From positions 11,730 through 17,785 of the forward strand of contig NZ_JASNGB010000043.1 in assembly GCF_030271215.1 (NCBI RefSeq): 6,056 bases of DNA, given 5' to 3'. This stretch comes from Deinococcus rhizophilus (GTDB lineage Bacteria > Deinococcota > Deinococci > Deinococcales > Deinococcaceae). The notes below the pieces were generated by a model. It saw only the letters and a list, made by a program, of their open reading frames with translations. It searched no databases and was not told where the DNA came from. Positions 1 through 6,056 of this stretch are shown piece by piece. Each line of letters begins with the position of its first letter. Positions within the stretch are counted from its first letter, which is position 1. The translations under genes and the position numbers were made by a program.

Positions 1-820
1 GGCCCACCGCCGCGGCGCGGGCCTGACGCGCGGTCAGGCCTTCGGCCAGGGCGGCCCGCAGCGCGGCGTGCAACGCGAAGTGCAGGTTCACGGGCACGGT
101 GTGGTGGTAGCTCTGCGCCTCCCAGTAGTCACGCAGACCCGCGAAATCGGCGTACCACAGGGCCGGGGGGCTGCGCCGCGCCGCGTGCCGGGCCAGCGCC
201 CGCTCACTCACGGCGACCGGGGCCACGCCGGGCGGGGCCGAGAGGCACTTTTGCGAGCCGGTGTAGACGTAATCCGCCCCCAGTCCGGCCATGTCGAACG
301 GCTGCATTCCGGCGGTGGTCACGGCGTCCACGCTCAGGAGTGCCCCGCTGCCCGAGATCGCCGCGGCGATCTCGGGCAGCGGGTTGAGCACCCCGGTACT
401 CGTCTCGCCGTGGACGACGGCCACGAGCCGCGCCCCATCCACCTGCGCGGCCACGTCGTCCGGGCGCAGCGGCTCGCCGGGAGAAGCGGTCACCCGGCGG
501 ACGCGGGCGCCGTGCCGCTCGGCCATCTCGGCCATGCGGGCCCCGAAGGAGCCATTCACGCCGACGACCACCCGGTCCCCCGGCTCCACGAGGTTGGCGA
601 ACCCCGCCTCCATGCCCAGGCTGCCCGTCCCCGCGAGCAGGGCGGTGAAGGTGCCTTCGGGAGCGCCGTACAGGGTCCGCAGGTCCCGCTGGATCTCGCG
701 GTTCAGGGCGAAGACCTCCGGGTCCATATGGCCCAGCAGGTCGCGGCCCAGCGCCTCGCGGGCGGCGGGGTGCAGGGGCGTGGGGCCGGGCGTGAGAAGG
801 AGGTGGGGGCGGGCGCTCAT
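1..820 (-). CDS. Class-V PLP aminotransferase, alanine-glyoxylate / serine-pyruvate type (3' end missing)
   Basis: This PLP enzyme probably moves an amino group between a small amino acid (alanine or serine) and glyoxylate or pyruvate in the cytoplasm. The ATG is at 820-818 and 273 codons are visible before the left edge; the family is usually about 380 residues, so roughly the last quarter is outside. Visible motifs: [10 protein letters not shown] at residues 7-16, the glycine-rich phosphate-binding stretch AGTGSLGME at 63-71, [11 protein letters not shown] at 137-147, SVDAVTT with Asp165 for the pyridine nitrogen, and [12 protein letters not shown] at 187-198 with Lys191 as the PLP Schiff-base lysine. 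The 26-residue Asp-to-Lys spacing matches alanine-glyoxylate aminotransferases. It is transcribed away from the operon on the right. Its start is supported by a -10 box 7 nt upstream (leaderless). Family membership is firm; the substrate is inferred. Residues 147-159 are encoded by a perfect palindrome. Confidence 0.93.
   Translation of the reverse strand, partial: MSARPHLLLTPGPTPLHPAAREALGRDLLGHMDPEVFALNREIQRDLRTLYGAPEGTFTALLAGTGSLGMEAGFANLVEPGDRVVVGVNGSFGARMAEMAERHGARVRRVTASPGEPLRPDDVAAQVDGARLVAVVHGETSTGVLNPLPEIAAAISGSGALLSVDAVTTAGMQPFDMAGLGADYVYTGSQKCLSAPPGVAPVAVSERALARHAARRSPPALWYADFAGLRDYWEAQSYHHTVPVNLHFALHAALRAALAEGLTARQARAAAVG
20..40. repeat. 8-bp inverted repeat with 5-nt loop inside the aminotransferase gene
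   Basis: GGCCTGAC (20-27) and GTCAGGCC (33-40) are perfect reverse complements separated by GCGCG. The repeat lies in the coding sequence of the aminotransferase (residues around EGLTARQAR). It is not followed by a T-tract on either strand, so it is not a terminator. At this GC content such a hairpin could be chance. Confidence 0.6.
344..383. repeat. Perfect 40-bp palindrome with no spacer, within a coding sequence
   Basis: The left half CCCGCTGCCCGAGATCGCCG (344-363) is the exact reverse complement of the right half (364-383), centred on CCGCGG with no mismatch and no spacer. The next pair outward (343/384) does not match. A further short complement, GCTCA (332-336) with TGAGC (385-389), lies just outside with unequal offsets. 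The palindrome encodes aminotransferase residues 147-159 ([13 protein letters not shown]), and the opposite strand reads the same peptide. In mRNA it would form a stem of about 18 bp with a 4-nt loop. The protein continues in a normal family pattern on both sides, so it is not an obvious insertion or frameshift. Confidence 0.97.
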
Positions 821-827
821 GCGGCGA

Positions 828-857
828 ACTGTAGCACCGGAAGCATTCTGGCCACAA
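828..857 (-). promoter_or_regulatory. Predicted leaderless promoter of the aminotransferase gene
   Basis: On the minus strand the -10 box TACAGT (833-828) sits 7 nt before the ATG at 820, and a -35-like TTGTGG (857-852) lies 18 bp further upstream. With this spacing transcription should begin at or next to the A of the start codon, giving an mRNA without a 5' leader. No Shine-Dalgarno sequence is seen before this ATG, which fits. The -35 box overlaps one of the two CAAYGCCGTTGC dyads. Confidence 0.6.
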
Positions 858-907
858 CGCCGTTGCGTGGGGTGGGGACTTACGGGGGAGAGGCGCAATG
901 CCGTTGC
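855..907. promoter_or_regulatory. Pair of CAAYGCCGTTGC dyads, candidate operator sites
   Basis: CAACGCCGTTGC (855-866) and CAATGCCGTTGC (896-907) differ at one base, and each contains a dyad of the form CAAyG-C-CGTTG, perfect in the first copy. They are 41 bp apart, close to four DNA turns. Measured from the predicted aminotransferase transcription start, their centres are near -40 and -81. The first covers the -35 box of that promoter. This would suit a dimeric regulator binding twice on one face of the DNA. No regulator gene is visible here, and the assignment is inference from repeat geometry. Confidence 0.35.
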
Positions 908-934
908 TCACCCCGGGCGATGGTCAGACGATTC

Positions 935-964
935 GTGATGCAGCGGGGGCGGGTTCCCTAGACT
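935..964 (+). promoter_or_regulatory. Predicted leaderless promoter of the five-gene operon
   Basis: TAGACT (959-964) matches the TANNNT -10 pattern and ends 7 nt before the ATG at 972, the same spacing as the divergent promoter. This predicts a leaderless transcript starting at the HAD gene. No good -35 hexamer is present; the bases at the expected distance are GTGATG (935-940). They lie next to a small palindrome, ACGATTCGT (928-936). A weak -35 could mean activator dependence. No other promoter is evident before 5804, so this one probably drives all five genes. Confidence 0.55.
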
Positions 965-971
965 GCCGCGC

Positions 972-1679
972 ATGACGACCTTTCCCTCCGGCTCCTCCGG
1001 CAGGCTGCCCCTGCGGGCCGTGCTCTTCGACCGCGACGACACCCTGGCCCGCACCGACCCCGGCGTGTACCGCGAGGCGGCGCTGTGGGCGGCGGACCGC
1101 TTCGGGCTGGAGGCCCGCGAGACCGGGCGGCGGATGGCCGCGCAGTGGGCCGCGCAGGCCGAGGCGTGGTGGCACCTGCGCTCCGACGAGGACGAGGCCG
1201 CCTTCTGGGACACCTACCGCGCGGACCTGGGCCGGGCGCTGGGCCTGACGGACGAACAGGCGCGGGAATTGATGGCCGCCTATCCCTACGAGCGCTTCAT
1301 GAAACCGGTCGAGGACGCCCGCGCGGTGCTGGAAGCGCTGCGGGCGCGGGGGCTGAAGGTCGGGGTGCTGAGCAACACGCTGCCCAGCATCGGGCGCACG
1401 CTGGAGGCACTGGGCCTCGCGGACCTGGTGGACGTGGCGGTCGCCACCTGCACGGTGGGGGTCCACAAGCCGGAGCCGGGGGCCTTCGAGTTCGCGCTGG
1501 ACGCGCTGGGCCTGCCGGCGGCGGCGGTGCTGTTCGTGGACGACCGCCCTGAGAACGTGGAGGCCGCGCGGGCGCTGGGGCTGCGGGCGGCCCTGATCGA
1601 CCTGGGCGGGCAGGTGCCGGGGGCGCTGCACCGCCTCCCCGACGTGCTGGGGCTGGTGGAGGAGTCGGTGGAGGGGTGA
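972..1679 (+). CDS. HAD-superfamily hydrolase (subfamily IA-like phosphatase)
   Basis: A 235-residue cytoplasmic hydrolase, probably a phosphatase on a small phosphorylated metabolite; the substrate cannot be read from sequence. The four HAD motifs are present in order: motif I LFDRDDTL with nucleophile Asp20 and acid/base Asp22, motif II LSNT with Ser134, motif III Lys166 in VHKPEPGAF, and motif IV VDDRPEN with Asp190 and Asp191. A helical cap of about 85 residues lies between motifs I and II (about 30-115), as in subfamily I. Motif I has Asp23 where most relatives have Gly (DxDGT). The ATG at 972 is supported by the -10 box 7 nt upstream. It is the first gene of the operon and overlaps the next by 4 nt (GTGA), so it is probably translationally coupled to the dipeptidase. 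A role on a sugar phosphate such as MurNAc-6-phosphate is possible but only suggested by the neighbours. Confidence 0.93.
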   Translation: MTTFPSGSSGRLPLRAVLFDRDDTLARTDPGVYREAALWAADRFGLEARETGRRMAAQWAAQAEAWWHLRSDEDEAAFWDTYRADLGRALGLTDEQARELMAAYPYERFMKPVEDARAVLEALRARGLKVGVLSNTLPSIGRTLEALGLADLVDVAVATCTVGVHKPEPGAFEFALDALGLPAAAVLFVDDRPENVEAARALGLRAALIDLGGQVPGALHRLPDVLGLVEESVEG

Positions 1680-2674
1680 ACGCCCCTCCCTTCCTGATCG
1701 ACGGGCACCTCGACCTCGCCTTCGGCGCCGCGCTGGGCCGCGACCTCACGCTGGAGCTGGGGGCGCTGCGGGCGAGCGACCCGGTGCAGGGCGAGACGGC
1801 CACCGTGACGTTCTCCGAGCTGCGGGCGGCGGGCACGCGGGTGTGCTTCGGTACGCTGTTCGCGCTGCCCCGCACCGCCCAGAGTCCCCACGGCTATGCC
1901 GACCACGCGGGGGCACGGGCGCAGGCGCTGGGGCAGCTGGACCACTACCGACGCTGGGAGGACGCGGGGCACCTGCGCCTGCTGCGGACGGGGGCGGAGG
2001 TGGCGGCCCACCTCGCGGACCCGGCCGCTCCCCTGGGCGTGGTGCTGCTGATGGAGGGAGCGGACCCGGTGCGGGACGCGGACGACCTGGGGTTCTGGGC
2101 ACAGGCGGGCGTGCGGCTGATCGGCCCGGCGTGGGGCCGGACCCGCTACGCCGGGGGCACGGACGCGCCGGGCGGCCTGACGGACGCGGGCCGCGAGCTG
2201 CTGGCGGCGATGCGGGGCCTCGGCGTGACGCTGGACGCCTCGCACCTCGACGACGCGGCGTTCTGGGAGGCGCTGGAGTTCGGCGGGCCGGTGGTGGCGA
2301 CCCATGCCAACAGCCGCGCCCTGGTGCCGGGCAACCGTCACCTCAGCGACGGGGTGGCGCGGGCGATCGCGGGGCGGGGCGGGGTGATCGGGCTGGTGCT
2401 GCTCTCGCCGTTTCTGCGGGCGGGCTGGACGCCGGGGCAGCCCCGCGCCGGGCTGGAAGCGGTGGCCGACCATGCCCGGCACTACGCGGGGCTGGTGGGC
2501 TGGGAGCATGTCGGGCTGGGCAGCGACCTCGACGGTGGGTTCGGAAGCGAGAAGACCCCGGCGGGCATCGACCGCTACCGCGACGTGCCGCGCGTGCTGG
2601 AGGTGCTGCCGCCGGGGCAGCGGGCAGCCGTCGCGGGCGGAAACTGGGCGCGGTGGCTCACGCGCTACCTTTGA
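1676..2674 (+). CDS. Peptidase family M19 (renal/membrane-dipeptidase-type) dipeptidase
   Basis: A zinc dipeptidase of 332 residues with the usual length and metal ligands of family M19: HLD with His11 and Asp13, bridging Glu127 in LLMEGAD, His190 in DASHLDD, His210 in VATHANSRAL, and Asp284 in GLGSDLDGG. The family C-terminal GGNW signature is at 321-324. M19 enzymes split dipeptides and often tolerate a D-residue at the C-terminal position. There is no signal peptide or membrane anchor, so despite the family name it should work in the cytoplasm. The GTG start at 1676 overlaps the HAD stop by 4 nt; GGAGGAG at 1658-1664 is a strong ribosome site about 11 nt upstream. Next to an NlpC/P60 peptidase and a dipeptide epimerase, the likely substrate is L-Ala-L-Glu (or L-Ala-D-Glu) from recycled murein. 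The family is certain; the substrate is inferred. Confidence 0.95.
   Translation: MNAPPFLIDGHLDLAFGAALGRDLTLELGALRASDPVQGETATVTFSELRAAGTRVCFGTLFALPRTAQSPHGYADHAGARAQALGQLDHYRRWEDAGHLRLLRTGAEVAAHLADPAAPLGVVLLMEGADPVRDADDLGFWAQAGVRLIGPAWGRTRYAGGTDAPGGLTDAGRELLAAMRGLGVTLDASHLDDAAFWEALEFGGPVVATHANSRALVPGNRHLSDGVARAIAGRGGVIGLVLLSPFLRAGWTPGQPRAGLEAVADHARHYAGLVGWEHVGLGSDLDGGFGSEKTPAGIDRYRDVPRVLEVLPPGQRAAVAGGNWARWLTRYL
2371..2392 (+). other. G-quadruplex motif in the dipeptidase coding strand
   Basis: Four G-runs with short loops occur in order: GGGG (2371-2374), C, GGGG (2376-2379), C, GGGG (2381-2384), TGATC, GGG (2390-2392). This meets the common G3+N1-7 pattern with two one-base loops, and it lies in the sense strand of the mRNA (protein around AGRGGVIGL). 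In DNA this GC-rich it may be a by-product of codon choice. Confidence 0.5.
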
Positions 2675-2677
2675 GGG

Positions 2678-3561
<884 letters not shown>

Positions 3562-3565
<4 letters not shown>

Positions 3566-4577
3566 GCGTGACCTGGGAAACCTGCGAGCTGCGCACGGCC
3601 CGGCCCTTCGGCATCGCCCGCTGGACGCAGGCGAACTATCCGCGCACCTTCGTGACCTTCAGCCGGGACGGGGTGGAAGGCCGGGGGGAGGCCGCGCCCA
3701 ACGCCTTTTACGGCGAAACGGGCGGCACGGTGGAGGCGGTGGTGCCGCTGCTGGCGCCCGCGCTGACCGATCCCTGGGACTGGGAGGGCCTGCGGGCGCG
3801 GCTCACGGCGGTGATGCCCTTTCACCATCCCAGCGTGAACTGTGCCCTGGAGATGGCGGCGCTGGAGTGGTGCGCCCGCGCCGCCGGGGTGCCGGTGTGG
3901 CGGCTGCTGGGCCTCTCGCCCTCGGGGCTGCCGGAGAGCAGCTACACGGTGGGTCTGGGCGACCTGGACGCGATGCGGGGGGAGGCGCGGGAGGCGGTGG
4001 CCCGTGGGCACGGCGTGCTGAAGGTCAAGCTGGGGACGGGGCAGGACGAACAGATCGTGGAGGCGCTGCGCGAGGAGGCCCCGGACGTGGCCCTGCGGGT
4101 GGACGCGAACGCCGCGTGGACCCGGCGCCGGGCGCGGCGGCTGCTGGGCGTGCTGGAGGCGGTGGGGGTGGAGTTCGTGGAGCAGCCCCTCGCGGCGGGT
4201 GATCTGGAGGGGCACGCGGAGCTGCGCCGCTTTGCCCGCGTCCCCCTTGTCGCCGATGAGAGCCTGCACCACGTGTCCGACGTGCGGGCACTGGCGAACG
4301 CCTTCGACGGGGTGAACCTCAAGCTCGCCAAGCTGGGCGGGCCGCTGCAGGCGCTGGAGGCCCTGCGGCTGGCCCGCGCCCACGGCCTCGGGGTGATGAT
4401 GGGCTGCATGATCGAGAGTTCGCTGGGGATCGCGGCGGCCGCGCATCTGGCCGGGCTGTGCGACTGGGCCGATCTCGACGGGGCGCTGCTGCTGGCAGAC
4501 GACCCGTTCACGGGCCTGGAGTGGGACGCCGGGCGGCTCTCTCGGCCGGGGGGCGTGGGCTGGGGCGTCGAGCGGCG

Positions 4578-4581
<4 letters not shown>
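3562..4581 (+). CDS. Enolase-superfamily dipeptide epimerase (L-Ala-D/L-Glu epimerase type)
   Basis: A 339-residue enzyme of the muconate-lactonizing subgroup of the enolase superfamily, likely interconverting L-Ala-D-Glu and L-Ala-L-Glu through a metal-stabilised enolate. It has an N-terminal capping domain (to about 120) and a barrel carrying the catalytic set: LKVKLG with Lys154 and Lys156, metal ligands Asp181 (VDANAAW), Glu207 (EQPL) and Asp232 (ADES), the second-side base probably Lys254 (NLKLAKLGG), and the DLDG motif Asp304/Asp306. In Ala-Glu epimerases that DxD binds the dipeptide amino group, which supports dipeptide specificity. The ATG at 3562 is chosen because it forms a 4-nt ATGA overlap with the preceding stop; a GTG three codons upstream (3553) is less likely. 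YkfB of Bacillus and YcjG of E. coli are functional counterparts. Its place between a YkfC-like peptidase and a dipeptidase fits murein peptide recycling. A different dipeptide substrate remains possible. Confidence 0.93.
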
Positions 4582-5804
<1,223 letters not shown>

Positions 5805-5860
5805 CGTTTTCCTCTCGTGGAGTGCTGCTGGACTGGGAGGGCACTGAACCAAGTGAAAGG

Positions 5861-5895
5861 ATTCACGATAAATCCGGTCGTGAATTTTTTATTTC
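5861..5895 (+). terminator. Rho-independent terminator of the operon
   Basis: ATTCACGA (5861-5868) pairs perfectly with TCGTGAAT (5878-5885) across a 9-nt loop, and is followed by TTTTTATTTC. The stem is AT-rich compared with everything around it. It lies 57 nt after the oxidoreductase stop and touches the stop codon of the convergent hydrolase gene. On the minus strand the hairpin is followed by CCTTTCACTT, a poor T-tract, so it should work mainly for the plus-strand operon. An upstream GTGAA (5853-5857) can also pair with TTCAC (5862-5866), giving a weaker alternative hairpin that excludes the terminator. Confidence 0.85.
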
Positions 5896-6056
5896 TAGGA
5901 GTGGGTCTCCAGGAAGTCGAGGGTCAGGCGGGCGACGGTTCTTGGAAAGGAGTCGGTCAGGGCGTGGGTGCCGCCGCGCACGTCGCGCACGACCGCGTGG
6001 GGAATGGCGCGGCAGATCGCCTGCACGGTCCAGGTCTGAATCACCGGGTCGCGGGT
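5895..6056 (-). CDS. Alpha/beta hydrolase, C-terminal fragment (5' end outside the window)
   Basis: Reading leftward from the right edge gives 53 codons ending in TAG (5897-5895). The fragment starts TRDPVIQTW and contains RGGTHALTDSFP followed by a final helix ARLTLDFLETHS. This is the usual end of an alpha/beta hydrolase: the catalytic acid is probably Asp3 of the fragment (the RDPV turn) and the catalytic base His31 (GGTHAL), 28 residues apart. The nucleophile elbow (GxSxG) lies outside, so enzyme type and substrate cannot be stated. The gene converges on the operon and ends beside the operon terminator. Confidence 0.85.
   Translation of the reverse strand, partial: TRDPVIQTWTVQAICRAIPHAVVRDVRGGTHALTDSFPRTVARLTLDFLETHS

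Noticed and set aside
344..383. The palindrome as the end of an insertion sequence or an attachment site
   Set aside because: There is no transposase, target duplication or break in the protein, and the aminotransferase frame and family pattern continue on both sides.
291..938. Plus-strand open frames opposite the aminotransferase gene
   Set aside because: They are antisense to a gene with an intact PLP site. They share the peptide [13 protein letters not shown] with it only because of the 40-bp palindrome.
908..1213. A 101-codon minus-strand frame crossing the divergent promoter region into the HAD gene
   Set aside because: It is Ser/Arg/Ala-rich with no domain, and it would run through the predicted operon promoter and the HAD motif I coding region.
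4458..4577. A 40-codon N-terminal extension of the oxidoreductase
   Set aside because: The Rossmann strand begins directly after the ATG at 4578. The upstream residues are an Arg/Gly-rich out-of-frame reading of the epimerase gene.

Overview
The window is very GC-rich, with third codon positions almost all G or C, and its genes are tightly packed. It looks like chromosomal DNA from a Deinococcus-type bacterium. Three things support this: overall base composition, protein sequences of the kind seen in that phylum, and two TANNNT -10 boxes placed exactly 7 nt before ATG codons, an arrangement known from the leaderless transcripts of Deinococcus. The assignment is inferred from sequence style, not from a marker gene.

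Layout: (1) Bases 1-820, minus strand: the N-terminal ~273 codons of a class-V PLP aminotransferase of the alanine-glyoxylate / serine-pyruvate type, cut by the left edge. This gene contains a perfect 40-bp palindrome. (2) Bases 821-971: a 151-bp divergent control region with a promoter for each side and two copies of a small dyad. (3) Bases 972-5804, plus strand: five genes with 4-nt overlaps or a 3-nt gap, clearly one operon: HAD hydrolase, M19 dipeptidase, SH3b-NlpC/P60 endopeptidase, L-Ala-D/L-Glu-type dipeptide epimerase, and Gfo/Idh/MocA oxidoreductase. (4) Bases 5805-5894: a short convergent gap with an intrinsic terminator. (5) Bases 5895-6056, minus strand: the C-terminal 53 residues of an alpha/beta hydrolase, cut by the right edge.

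How the operon works: the three central genes form a cytoplasmic route for recycling cell-wall peptides, comparable to the ykf genes of Bacillus. The NlpC/P60 enzyme would cut L-Ala-gamma-D-Glu from the third amino acid of the murein peptide. The enolase-superfamily epimerase would turn L-Ala-D-Glu into L-Ala-L-Glu, and the M19 dipeptidase could split the resulting dipeptide into amino acids. None of the three has a visible signal peptide. The flanking HAD hydrolase and oxidoreductase are co-translated with these genes but have no assigned substrate. They may act on the sugar part of recycled muropeptides or on an unrelated metabolite.

The items most worth a second look are the 40-bp perfect palindrome inside the aminotransferase gene, the two unassigned enzymes locked into the murein-peptide operon, and the paired dyads between the divergent promoters. 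I do not see a wholly new defence or mobile system here.
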